The position numbers and the translations under genes are program-made. The notes under the pieces were generated by a model, which did not search any database, was not told the origin of the DNA, and saw only the letters and a program-made list of their open reading frames with translations. DNA of 64,000 nucleotides from Longimycelium tulufanense (lineage in GTDB: Bacteria; Actinomycetota; Actinomycetes; Mycobacteriales; Pseudonocardiaceae). Each line of letters opens with the position of its first letter. Position 1 is the first letter of the stretch. The stretch lies in contig NZ_BMMK01000017.1 of the NCBI RefSeq assembly GCF_014645795.1, forward strand, positions 62,001 to 126,000, in the 5' to 3' direction. This document shows positions 8,057 to 16,113 of this stretch, one piece after another.

Positions 8057-8650
8057 GTGACGGTGTTGGCGGGGGTCGTGGTTCTGCTCGTCGGCGCGGT
8101 CTCCGCGTCGGCCGTGCCACAGGACCCGCCACCGCTGCCGAGCAAGTGGACCCACCTGTTCCAGCAGGAGCACCGTGATGCCCTGCATTGGTGGAATCAC
8201 ACCTGGCTGCCGCAGACGGTGCCCAGCGGGGCTGTGGTGCAGATCCAGTTGCCCGGCGACCCCATCCGCTGGGTGCACGACGAGAACCGGAAGTGCACAC
8301 CAACGACGCCGCTCGGGCTGGCCCTTCCGATCCTCGACCTCTTCCAGTTCGTCAGGCCCGAGTTCCTCGGCCAGAACAAGCTTCCCGATCCGAACCGCAT
8401 CGACGGCACCGAGAACATCTACACCTTCGACTATCGGCTCGACGGGATCGGTGTGGCCGCGATCTGTCTCTTTCCGGAGCCGAGGCCGGGAACGGCTTAC
8501 GAGATCTCGATGCCGCCGGGAACCCCGACCGACCGCTACGTCCTCACGCTGCTCGTCGGGGTCCCGCAGGCCAGCCTTCCCCTCCGCCGGCCCCACGAGG
8601 ACATGGGCAGCACGCCGAGCCACGACTGGTTCGGGCCGAGCCGGCACTGA
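8057..8650 (+). CDS. secreted protein partnered with multicopper oxidase
   Basis: A protein of 197 residues with a short hydrophobic signal segment (V-L-A-G-V-V-V-L-L-V-G-A-V-S-A-S-A). The mature part is rich in Trp and Pro, including W-T-H-L-F-Q-Q-E-H, W-W-N-H-T-W and L-P-G-D-P-I-R-W-V-H. GTG 8057 lies 8 bases after the oxidase stop. No known domain was recognised. The tight linkage suggests an accessory exported factor for the oxidase. Two Cys residues (R-K-C-T and A-I-C-L) could form a disulfide. Confidence 0.65.
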   Translation: MTVLAGVVVLLVGAVSASAVPQDPPPLPSKWTHLFQQEHRDALHWWNHTWLPQTVPSGAVVQIQLPGDPIRWVHDENRKCTPTTPLGLALPILDLFQFVRPEFLGQNKLPDPNRIDGTENIYTFDYRLDGIGVAAICLFPEPRPGTAYEISMPPGTPTDRYVLTLLVGVPQASLPLRRPHEDMGSTPSHDWFGPSRH

Positions 8651-8894
8651 CGTGGCGGCCTTCGCGAAGGTCTCGAGGTGCACATCGGCTCGTTACTCCG
8701 CTGGTCCATCCGAATGACCGCCGGATCGCACGTTCGGATCATGCTTGCCTCCTGAGCTCCTCAGTACGCTGCTGTTTGGCGGTGCCGAGTTCACCGGCGA
8801 CCAGCGGGCGGCAACGGAAGCTTCCGGCCGAGCACGAGTCCTGCCAACCGTGGTCGCCGTTATCGAGCGGCGAGCGGACGGGAGCGGCACCGGC

Positions 8895-10916
8895 GTGACA
8901 GCTACGGAAAACGCGAGAACACCGAGACATATCCAGAAAACCGGAACCATTGGCGGGGCTGTCGTCCACGAACCCTACCGGGACGACGTCAGGCGTGCGT
9001 TCGCACTCGGCGTCATTGCGGTGGCCGCCAGCCTGTTCCTCGCCGGAGTAGCACTCTGGTTCGGCGGCGCCGTCAACGCAACCGTGATCCCGGGATTGCC
9101 GGACCCTGGCCCGGAAACCCGATGGGCACTGCCGATCAGCCGCGTTCTCGCCGACCTGGCGGCCGCGGGAACGGTCGGATTCCTCCTGGCCGCTGCCGTG
9201 CTCGCGCCCCTGCCGGCCCACTCGCGCGCGGAAAACCACGGGGACGGCAGGGAAAATCTCGGCGGGGTACGGCGCATCGGGTCCACCGCCGGTCGCTGGG
9301 TGCGGTCCGCGGGTTGGCTGGCGGCCGTGTGGTTGGTCGCCGCGCTGGCCGGGGCCGGCTACACGCTGTCCGACGTTCTGGCCCGGCCGTTGGGTGAGGT
9401 CATCTCCGATTCCGCGGTGTGGCCCCTGGTGTTCGACCTCGATGCGGTCACCACGCTGCTCGTCGTCGCGACGATCGCCGCAGCGCTCACGTTGTCCTGC
9501 CGGGTCGTGTCGTCGGTGCGAGGAACGACCGTGCTCCTGCTGCTGGCCGTCGTCGGGGTGCTGCCACCCGCGTTCAGCGGTCACGCGGCCGGCGCGGGCA
9601 GCCACCAGATCGCGGTGTCGAGCATGCTCCTGCACGTCGTCGGCGTGGTGTTGTGGACCGGTGGCCTGCTCGCCCTCGCGCTGGCGGGGCGGCTCCCCAC
9701 GACCGACCTGGCCCGTGCCGCACACCGCTACTCCCGGCTGGCGGCCTGGTGCCTGGCCCTCGTGGTGATCAGCGGGGTGCTGACGCTGGCCGGCAGGCTC
9801 TGGCCACCGGCCGCGCTGTGGGAGAGCCGCTACGGGTGGCTGGTGCTCGCCAAGGTGGCGGCGCTCGGTGCGCTCGCCGGGTTCGGCCTGCTCCACCGTC
9901 GGCGCACGCTCCCCGCGCTGGCCGGGGGCAGCCGCACGGCGTTCCGCCGTCTCGCCCTGGTCGAACTGGTGGTCTTCGCGGGCACCATCGGGCTCGCGGT
10001 GGGCCTGTCCCGAACTCCCCCACCGGCCGGCGAACCGACGGCGAACACGACCACGGCGCTACTCGGCTTCGAGATGCCCGGCCCACCCACCATGGAGTCG
10101 ATTCTGCTCGATTGGTCACCGGAGCCGATTTTCCTTGGTCTCGCGGTCATCGCAGTCGCCGGCTACGTGGCTGGCGTTCGCCGGCTCCGGCAACGTGGTG
10201 AACCCTGGCCGGTGGTGCGCACGGTGAGCTGGCTTGCGGCTTGGTGCATCGTCGCCCTGGCCACCAGCAGCGGGCTGGCACGCTACGGCTACGTCCTGTT
10301 CAGCGCCCACCAGGTACAGCACGCGATGCTTTCCCTGCTGGCGCCAACATTGCTGGTCGTCGGTCGCCCGGTCACCCTGGCACTACGCGCACTGCCCACC
10401 GAGGCGGATCGCCGGTGGCCGGGACCGCGGGAATGGTTGAGCACCGGCCTGAAAGCACGACGAGCCCGGTGGATACTGCACCCTCATATCGCGATGGCAG
10501 TGCATATGGTGGCTTCCGTCGGGATGTACTTCCTCGGCCTCTACGAAGTTATGTTGCGCTCCCACGCCCTGCACCTGAGCCTGTTCGGACTGGCGCTGGT
10601 GTCCGGCTACGTTTTCTGGTGGGGGGCAGTCGGACTGGACGAGAACCCCTGTCGACCTGGACGCCGACAACGAGCGATGTTGCTGACGATGGCGGTCAGC
10701 ATGCCGGTGTTCCTGGGCCTTGGTGTGCTGGGGAAAACCACGTCCGCGGGCGCGGACTGGTTCGCGCAGCTCGGTCGTCCCTGGGGACCGAGCGTGCTCG
10801 CCGACCAGCGGCTCGGCGGGGTGATCCTGGCGATCGGAACGACTGCCCTCACCCTGTTCGTGGTGGCGGGCATACTGCTCGGCGCGCGAACGCGCCGCGA
10901 ACCCGAAGGAGCCTAA
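8895..10916 (+). CDS. CopD-CtaG copper-handling membrane protein
   Basis: A protein of 673 residues with about 14 membrane segments. The N-terminal half matches CopD-type copper import/resistance proteins, with membrane His residues (F-S-G-H-A-A-G-A-G-S-H-Q). The C-terminal half matches CtaG/caa3 assembly proteins (S-A-H-Q-V-Q-H-A-M-L-S-L-L-A-P). This CopD-CtaG fusion is common in actinobacteria and is linked to copper delivery to cytochrome oxidase. GTG 8895 is chosen because the upstream 50 codons are not membrane-like and a GGGAG lies nearby. It fits with the oxidase and His-rich protein as a copper block. Confidence 0.85.
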   Translation: MTATENARTPRHIQKTGTIGGAVVHEPYRDDVRRAFALGVIAVAASLFLAGVALWFGGAVNATVIPGLPDPGPETRWALPISRVLADLAAAGTVGFLLAAAVLAPLPAHSRAENHGDGRENLGGVRRIGSTAGRWVRSAGWLAAVWLVAALAGAGYTLSDVLARPLGEVISDSAVWPLVFDLDAVTTLLVVATIAAALTLSCRVVSSVRGTTVLLLLAVVGVLPPAFSGHAAGAGSHQIAVSSMLLHVVGVVLWTGGLLALALAGRLPTTDLARAAHRYSRLAAWCLALVVISGVLTLAGRLWPPAALWESRYGWLVLAKVAALGALAGFGLLHRRRTLPALAGGSRTAFRRLALVELVVFAGTIGLAVGLSRTPPPAGEPTANTTTALLGFEMPGPPTMESILLDWSPEPIFLGLAVIAVAGYVAGVRRLRQRGEPWPVVRTVSWLAAWCIVALATSSGLARYGYVLFSAHQVQHAMLSLLAPTLLVVGRPVTLALRALPTEADRRWPGPREWLSTGLKARRARWILHPHIAMAVHMVASVGMYFLGLYEVMLRSHALHLSLFGLALVSGYVFWWGAVGLDENPCRPGRRQRAMLLTMAVSMPVFLGLGVLGKTTSAGADWFAQLGRPWGPSVLADQRLGGVILAIGTTALTLFVVAGILLGARTRREPEGA

Positions 10917-10944
10917 CGGTGGGCGGGCCAGGTAGCGTCCTCAA

Positions 10945-11181
10945 CTACTCGTTGCGCAGCCGGTCCCGGATGAAGTAGCCGAGGATGAAGGCCAGCACCG
11001 TGGCGCTCGCACCGCAGAGACCGGAGATCTCGGAGGCGGTGAAGGTGTCCTTCCAGAACGTGGCTCCCGCTATCGTCCAGAAGATGGTCGCGACCGCGGC
11101 GCCCAGCGCCGCCGCACCCACCTTCGGCGAAATCGCCGAGGCGGCAGTCTCCCGGCTGATGCCGGCCACGTTGTCGGTCAT
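10945..11181 (-). CDS. small two-helix membrane protein
   Basis: A protein of 78 residues with a short polar N-terminus, two hydrophobic helices (V-G-A-A-A-L-G-A-A-V-A-T-I-F-W-T-I-A and S-A-T-V-L-A-F-I-L-G-Y-F-I) and a basic tail R-D-R-L-R-N-E. ATG 11181 is preceded by GAAGGAGACCAGG, a strong site; a longer in-frame reading to 11403 lacks one. It converges on the CopD-CtaG gene. Such small anchored proteins are common and of unknown function; a holin-like role is possible but not supported. Confidence 0.65.
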   Translation of the reverse strand: MTDNVAGISRETAASAISPKVGAAALGAAVATIFWTIAGATFWKDTFTASEISGLCGASATVLAFILGYFIRDRLRNE

Positions 11182-11499
11182 CCTGGTCTCCTTCTCCGCA
11201 TCCCGGCACCCGGTCCAGCCGGCGGGCGGGAACATCATTTCCGTAACCCGCGAACGGGGTAACTCCCCGAAAGGGTGCCTCGGCAGGATCACGTCGGGCA
11301 TGCGTTCGGCCGATCTTCGGCGTAACGGCGGACCAACATCTGCCCGATCCATGGCTACTTGCCCGGAGCCGACGTCTCGCGGATCCTCGGCGGGACGGCC
11401 CAATGTGGCTCCGGGCCGGCGTCATGCATGCAGAAGCAGCGGTCGCGAGCGAGCCAACGCGTGCCACCGGGCGTCGCGGGATGGAACGAGGTGGGGCGA
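11182..11499. other. intergenic region
   Basis: Divergent spacer between the small membrane protein gene and the methyltransferase gene. ORFs here have poor codon bias. GAGGTGGGGCGA at its 3' end is the ribosome site of the methyltransferase. Nothing else recognised. Confidence 0.4.
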
Positions 11500-12294
11500 A
11501 TGACCACACCGTACGCGTTACGCGGAGGCCAAGCGGCCAAGCAACGCCTGGACATCGTGGCCGGGATGCTCGCGAAGCCCACGCGATCACTGCTGGAACG
11601 TGCCGGGGTCCGGGCCGGGCAGCACTGCCTCGACGTCGGCTGCGGCGGCGGCCAGGTGGCACTCGAGCTGGCGCGGCTGGTGCGCCCGGGTGGGAGCGTG
11701 GTCGGCGTCGACCTCGATGGCGAGATCCTGGAGTTCGCCCGCCAGGACGCACTCGTGTCAGGTGCCACGAACGTGTCCTTCCAGCAGGGCGATGCGCGCC
11801 AGCTCGAGGGCGGCCCGTACGACGTCGTCTACGCGCGTTTCCTCCTCAGCCACCTTCCGGCCCCCTCCGACATCGTCGCCGGGATGGCCGAGCTACTGGC
11901 CCCGGGCGGACTGCTCGTGCTGGAGGACATCGACCACTGGGCTTACGCCTACCCGCCAAGCTCCGCGTACGAGCGGTACGACGCGTTGTACTGCGCGCTG
12001 GTCCGTCAGCGTGGAGGTGACCCGGCACTGGGTTTCGCCCTGCCCGGCCTGCTGCGCGACCACGGTTTCGACGAGGTCGGCCTCGACGTCGTGCAACCGG
12101 CATTCCTGTCGGGCGAAGCAAAGCGAATCCACTGCATCACCCTGGCCAGCATCGGCCCTGCGGCGGTTGCCGAAGGACTCGGTACCGAGGACGAGGTGGC
12201 CGCGCTGCTCGCCGAGATGGAAGCGGTCACGGTGGATCCACGGACGATCGTGGTGCTCCCCCGCATTGTTCAGACCTGGGCGAACCTCCCCTGA
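11500..12294 (+). CDS. class I SAM-dependent methyltransferase
   Basis: A protein of 264 residues. Motif I is L-D-V-G-C-G-G-G-Q-V-A (about residues 45-55), followed by the acidic V-V-G-V-D-L-D and the post-I motif G-D-A-R-Q-L. L-A-P-G-G-L-L-V-L-E-D is the motif III region. ATG 11500 follows GAGGTGGGGCGA. The fold is that of UbiE/Menaquinone-type small-molecule methyltransferases; the substrate is not apparent and no biosynthetic neighbours are present. Its 3' end overlaps a short opposite-strand ORF. Confidence 0.85.
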   Translation: MTTPYALRGGQAAKQRLDIVAGMLAKPTRSLLERAGVRAGQHCLDVGCGGGQVALELARLVRPGGSVVGVDLDGEILEFARQDALVSGATNVSFQQGDARQLEGGPYDVVYARFLLSHLPAPSDIVAGMAELLAPGGLLVLEDIDHWAYAYPPSSAYERYDALYCALVRQRGGDPALGFALPGLLRDHGFDEVGLDVVQPAFLSGEAKRIHCITLASIGPAAVAEGLGTEDEVAALLAEMEAVTVDPRTIVVLPRIVQTWANLP

Positions 12295-12469
12295 GGCTCC
12301 GCCCAATGCGCCAAGGACACGATTCGGTACCCGGCGTCGGACATCGCCTGGACAGGGGTGGGTTCTCTAGGGCCTCGACAAAGGCGACCAGCGAATCAGG
12401 GACGTGGTCGCGTTGAATGAGCGTGCCCGTCCGACGGTAGAGGTCGACGGCTCGGAAGTGGCAGGGCAC
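12227..12469 (-). CDS. hypothetical protein, last ORF of a small-gene run
   Basis: Up to 80 residues. GTG 12469 has GGGAG eight bases upstream and lies 12 bases beyond the stop of the ORF at 12482. The N-terminal part (C-H-F-R-A-V-D-L-Y-R-R-T-G-T-L-I) looks protein-like; the C-terminal 25 residues overlap the methyltransferase gene and are low complexity. No family recognised. Real but possibly frayed at its end. Confidence 0.4.
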   Translation of the reverse strand: MPCHFRAVDLYRRTGTLIQRDHVPDSLVAFVEALENPPLSRRCPTPGTESCPWRIGRSLRGGSPRSEQCGGAPRSSVDPP

Positions 12470-12481
12470 GCACGGCGCTCC

Positions 12482-12631
12482 CTACTCGGACCGTTCAGGC
12501 GACGCGGGCTCGACCTGCTGTTCGCACAACGTGATGAGTGGGTCCCGACCCTCAATCGCCAGGAAGGCATGCACCTCGGAGTACGCCCGGTGGACGGGAT
12601 GACGGATGCGCCGGAAGGTCACCTTGACCAT
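12482..12631 (-). CDS. hypothetical 49-residue protein
   Basis: ATG 12631 is preceded by CCGGAGGCGCC, a good ribosome site. The product is basic at the N-terminus (V-K-V-T-F-R-R-I-R-H-P-V-H-R-A-Y), with a single Cys in L-I-T-L-C-E-Q-Q. The start overlaps the 3' end of the ORF at 12619 by 13 bases, indicating coupling. The His and Cys spacing is loosely like the zinc-finger-like protein two genes upstream. Function unknown. Confidence 0.5.
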   Translation of the reverse strand: MVKVTFRRIRHPVHRAYSEVHAFLAIEGRDPLITLCEQQVEPASPERSE

Positions 12632-12774
12632 GGGCGCCTCCGGATACACAGGAGGTCGCGACCAAGGACCAAGGTGCGGAGTATGACCCGCACCCGGCGG
12701 GCACGTAGCGGCGCCATCCGCTCGTCCCATGCGCGCGCCTCCGACGGGGTCATCGGTTCAAGGACGTAGGCCAT
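12619..12774 (-). CDS. hypothetical 51-residue basic protein
   Basis: The reading from ATG 12774 gives M-A-Y-V-L-E-P-M-T-P-S-E-A-R-A-W-D-E-R-M, then a very Arg-rich half ending R-R-R-P-W-S-R. It sits 33 bases after the zinc-finger-like gene and overlaps the next ORF by 13 bases. The acidic-then-basic layout and tight packing support it being real. The ribosome site is weak. No family recognised. Confidence 0.45.
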   Translation of the reverse strand: MAYVLEPMTPSEARAWDERMAPLRARRVRVILRTLVLGRDLLCIRRRPWSR

Positions 12775-12807
12775 AGCAGGTCTTTCGGATCTTGAGGTGT
12801 GAGGCGG

Positions 12808-13068
12808 TCAGGAGCTGTAGGAGACGGCGGCAAAGCCGGTCTCGTGGCGCCGCTCCTGCCGGTCTCGGGCCTCCCGGTAGCAGTCCCGGCAGGTCCACCA
12901 CAGTCGGGGAGGCGAACACAGGTCGGAGTCGAGGCCGGCCGCCTCCCCCTTCCGGCCACAGAGAAAGACAACGGGTGTACCGTTGGTCCGGCGGCCGCCC
13001 GGATAGGCGTGTCGTTGCCCCTGGTAGGGCTGCCAGGTGTGCGGCATGGTGTCGATGGGTTCTCCCAT
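12808..13068 (-). CDS. small zinc-finger-like protein
   Basis: A protein of 86 residues. It has H-T-W-Q-P-Y-Q-G-Q-R-H-A-Y-P-G-G near the N-terminus, V-V-F-L-C-G-R in the middle and W-W-T-C-R-D-C-Y-R-E-A-R near the end, giving a His-plus-three-Cys set consistent with one zinc site. Proteins of this layout recur as short zinc-finger proteins in Pseudonocardiales (general recollection). ATG 13068 follows AGGAAGGAAGAC. It heads a run of four small overlapping or closely spaced ORFs. Confidence 0.6.
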   Translation of the reverse strand: MGEPIDTMPHTWQPYQGQRHAYPGGRRTNGTPVVFLCGRKGEAAGLDSDLCSPPRLWWTCRDCYREARDRQERRHETGFAAVSYSS

Positions 13069-13718
13069 GTCTTCCTTCCTGCTGTCCGGTAGCGCCTGCA
13101 CCGTGGTGGAGCGGACGGCATGTGCGCTGCTGGTGATGTCACTGGTTGGCTGATCCCACTCGCCTGAGCTGGCTGGAACCATGGCGTTTATCGATTGCCG
13201 CCTGCATCAGGACTGGTCGAATGAGGCTGGGGTCGACCTTCGACGGCAGCTACGAGCCGGTGGCCGAGATCTGTGCGGCCCTGGACGACCTGCGCCGCGT
13301 CCTGCCTCGCCTGCGCGCCCAAACCGCGCCGCAACGCGGTCCCGAGGCCGCCTCCTTCTCCCACGGGACGACCTGAACCCGCCGTTGTCCCGGTAGCCCG
13401 CTGCGGTCCCTTGCTAGGTCCAAGGCAGGTAGCGACAGCACCAACCCACGGGCCAAGAGGCTGGTGCTGGTTGGTGGCCCCACACGCGCCGGTGGACAGC
13501 CACCCGAATATCGTCCCGGGACCAACCCATCCAGGTCTCACGAATCCTCAATATTCTCCCGTGATCGCTCTTCGCCTACGGCGAACATTGCATGTCTTCA
13601 CTGTGGGCGAACTGTCGGGAGTCAGTGCCGATGCGAAGCGAGGCTAAGGTCGGCTGTATCGGCCGCGCCCAGGACTCGCGCCCCAGCTGCGACAGTAGCG
13701 ATACCGGGAGGAAAGACA
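13069..13718. other. intergenic region upstream of clpP
   Basis: A plus-strand reading at about 13220-13376 (F-D-G-S-Y-E-P-V-A-E-I-C-A-A-L-D-D-L-R-R-V) looks partly protein-like but has no start with a ribosome site; it may be a remnant. An inverted repeat CAGCACCA/TGGTGCTG lies near 13438-13470. The ClgR-like box is at 13569-13586. Confidence 0.4.
13569..13586. promoter_or_regulatory. ClgR-like operator upstream of clpP
   Basis: TCTTCGCCTACGGCGAAC contains the perfect palindrome TTCGCC-TAC-GGCGAA. It fits the corynebacterial ClgR consensus WNNWCGCYNANRGCGWWS (from memory) at every position. It lies 133-150 bases upstream of the clpP start, where an activator would bind. Confidence 0.65.
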
Positions 13719-14369
13719 ATGATTGTCGATGAGATTGCACGTCCGCGGCTTCCACTGCCCGTTGTCGACGCTGCGGCCCCCACGAGCGGGATCGGCGAGG
13801 ACCCGGTATATCACCGCCTGCTGCAGAACCGGATCGTGTTCCTCGGCCAGGAGGTCGACGACAATGTCGCCAACAGAATCACCGCACAGCTGTTGATGCT
13901 GTCGGCGGAGAGCGACGACGACATCTACCTCTACATCAACTCCCCGGGTGGCTCCGTCATGGCGGGGATGGCGGTCTACGACACGATGCAGCACATCAAG
14001 AACGACGTTGCCACCGTCGCGATGGGGTTCTGCGCCTCGATGGGCCAGTTCCTGCTGACCGCGGGAACGCCGGGGAAACGCTCCGCACTACCCCACGCGA
14101 AGATTTTGATGCACCAGCCGTCGGCCGGGCTCCAGGGTTCCGCCACCGATGTGCAAATCTATGCTGCCCAGCTCACTCGCGCGAAGCGCGAGATGATGGA
14201 ACTCATCGCGCAGCACTCGGGCAGGGATGTCGACACGATCATCAGGGATGCCGACCGCGACCGCTGGTTCACGGCACAGGAGGCCAAAGAGTACGGGCTC
14301 ATCGACGACGTGATGCAAGCACACCAGATCGCCGTGTCGACGGGAACGGTGGCGGCCCACATGCACTGA
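13719..14369 (+). CDS. clpP: ATP-dependent Clp protease proteolytic subunit ClpP
   Basis: A protein of 216 residues. The serine site is G-F-C-A-S-M-G-Q-F-L-L, the catalytic His is in L-P-H-A-K-I-L-M-H-Q-P, and the Asp is expected in the D-R-D-R-W-F-T region. The oxyanion-side motif Y-I-N-S-P-G-G-S-V is intact, so it should be active. ATG 13719 follows GGGAGGAAAGACA. No clpX or second clpP adjoins, so it is a solitary paralogue; actinobacteria usually carry several. Expression is probably ClgR-controlled through the box at 13569. The gene ends 71 bases inside the convergent amidohydrolase gene. Confidence 0.93.
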   Translation: MIVDEIARPRLPLPVVDAAAPTSGIGEDPVYHRLLQNRIVFLGQEVDDNVANRITAQLLMLSAESDDDIYLYINSPGGSVMAGMAVYDTMQHIKNDVATVAMGFCASMGQFLLTAGTPGKRSALPHAKILMHQPSAGLQGSATDVQIYAAQLTRAKREMMELIAQHSGRDVDTIIRDADRDRWFTAQEAKEYGLIDDVMQAHQIAVSTGTVAAHMH

Positions 14370-15786
14370 CGGGGCGACGAGGAGGAGGGCGGCAGCTGTC
14401 CTCCTCGCCCGTCTTCGAACTCCGGGAAATCTGTTTGTTGTCGATGCCGTCCATGCCAGAAACTTCTCGGTTGATCACGTACCCGTTCTTCCAGATGTGA
14501 GCGGTGTCCCGTATCGCGGAGATGTTCTTGGTCGGGTCACCGTTGACGAGGATGAGGTCCGCGCGCAGGCCGGGCGCGATTCGGCCGCGATCGGTGATCC
14601 CGAAGTGCCGCGCCGGCATCGAGGTAGCCGACACCAGTGCGGCCTGTGGCGTCATGCCAGCGCTGGTGAGATGAGCCAGCTCCGCGAACATGCTGGGGCC
14701 GTGCGCGGTACCGGGCATGGAGGCGTCGGTGCCGGCGAGGATCGGAACTCCCGCGGCATGCAGCCGGGCGACGTTCGCCTTCGCGGTTTCCAGCCAGCTC
14801 CGTGCACACCTCTTCCGGTCCCACTTCAGGGAATCGCGCTGTGCCTTGGACAGGTAGCGCTCGACTCGCTCGTTGGCCTGCAGGTCGGCCGCGCCGGCAC
14901 CGCAGTCGATCACGGAAAGCGTAGCGACTAAGAACGTTCCGCGACGCTGAACTTCCTGAAGGAAACGCTCGTCCAGCTCGGTGTCGTAGAACATGTGGAC
15001 CAAGCCGTCGGCGCCGGCGTCCACCGCAGCCTTGGCGAACTCGAACTCCTCTACATGACCAACCGCCATCCGACCGTGTCGGTGGGCTGCGGCGACGACC
15101 GCACGCACCTGCTCCGGTTCGAGGGTGCGCAGTGGATTCCTGGGGCCGCCGTCGTCGAAGATGAACTTGATGTAGTCGGATCCCTCCCGTACGCGGTCGG
15201 CAACGAACCGGTCCGGGTCGGTTTCCTCGGTGAGCCGCGGGAAATCCCAGCCTTCGATCACCGGATGACCGCCTGGGACGGTGACGCCGATACCGGCGGA
15301 CCACAGGTCGGCCTCGTCGACCCGGTCCAGTGCCCGGCGTTGCCGTTTCGCCGCGGGAAGTTCCGCCACCTCGTTGAACATGTCGAGCTCGGTGGTCACG
15401 CCGAAGCGCAGTGCATCGCGGCGAATCTGCTCGTACACGTGGACGTGCGAGTCGATCAAGCCAGGCAGCAGTGTCTTCCCACGCCCGTCGTAGACGGTGA
15501 CTCCGCGTGGTACGGCGATATCCCCAATCTGCGCGATGCGGCCGTTCAGGACGAGCACCGAACCGCGCTCGGTGACCCATGTACCGTCGAAGACTCGCAC
15601 GTTACGGACGACGAAGCTGTTACCGGTCGCGTCCATCGGACCGTCATTCGGTGCACTGGCCGCCGCTGGCGAAGCGAGCACGCTCATCATAAGCGCGAGT
15701 GCGAGTGGCAACGCGAGCTTCCGTCGGCGAGAAAAGCGCTGCGCACAGCCTAAGCAGCTCGCTGCGATGCGGTACGGGTCGGGCAT
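14299..15786 (-). CDS. exported metal-dependent amidohydrolase
   Basis: A protein of 495 residues with a signal peptide (R-R-R-K-L-A-L-P-L-A-L-A-L-M-M). Amidohydrolase motifs in order: L-I-D-S-H-V-H-V (metal HxH), I-K-F-I-F-D-D-G (bridging Lys region), V-G-H-V-E-E-F, G-L-V-H-M-F and A-G-T-D-A-S (metal Asp). It belongs with imidazolonepropionase- and prolidase-like hydrolases; the substrate is unknown. ATG 15786 is chosen over the extension to 15837 because it directly precedes the signal. The C-terminus carries about 45 extra low-complexity residues and runs antisense over the end of clpP. Confidence 0.85.
   Translation of the reverse strand: MPDPYRIAASCLGCAQRFSRRRKLALPLALALMMSVLASPAAASAPNDGPMDATGNSFVVRNVRVFDGTWVTERGSVLVLNGRIAQIGDIAVPRGVTVYDGRGKTLLPGLIDSHVHVYEQIRRDALRFGVTTELDMFNEVAELPAAKRQRRALDRVDEADLWSAGIGVTVPGGHPVIEGWDFPRLTEETDPDRFVADRVREGSDYIKFIFDDGGPRNPLRTLEPEQVRAVVAAAHRHGRMAVGHVEEFEFAKAAVDAGADGLVHMFYDTELDERFLQEVQRRGTFLVATLSVIDCGAGAADLQANERVERYLSKAQRDSLKWDRKRCARSWLETAKANVARLHAAGVPILAGTDASMPGTAHGPSMFAELAHLTSAGMTPQAALVSATSMPARHFGITDRGRIAPGLRADLILVNGDPTKNISAIRDTAHIWKNGYVINREVSGMDGIDNKQISRSSKTGEEDSCRPPPRRPVSACGPPPFPSTRRSGVLASRRR
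14378..14407 (+). terminator. terminator hairpin after clpP
   Basis: CGAGGAGGA / TCCTCCTCG, a 9-bp stem 8 bases after the clpP stop codon and inside the 3' coding part of the opposite amidohydrolase gene. Confidence 0.55.
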
Positions 15787-16113
15787 GGAACCGCCTTCCG
15801 GATCGAACCCCCAACGATCTGGACGAACACCTGCCACTGGAGCACATGAGACACCGAGTCGGCGCTACGACATTCGGAACTCCGCCGGATGTGCCGCCCC
15901 ATGGCATAGCACGTACCCCCAGCTGTGAAGCGTTTGGCCGACGGTAGATGCCGTGCCGGCCATACCTGTCGCAAAGCAGGAAAGATGTCTACAAATTTGC
16001 TGATCCGTCACTCCCGTGTTCGTGGTTCACCTCCGTCGATAGGAGGTGTCCCGCGGGGGTCGGCCGGGTGCACGCTGCCTGTGGACGCATCCCGCTCACG
16101 GAAGGGAGTCGAC
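15787..16113. other. divergent intergenic region
   Basis: Promoter region between the amidohydrolase and asparaginase-like genes. The longer plus-strand reading from 15925 lacks a ribosome site. GAAGGGAGTCGAC at its end is the site for the ATG at 16114. Nothing further recognised. Confidence 0.4.
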
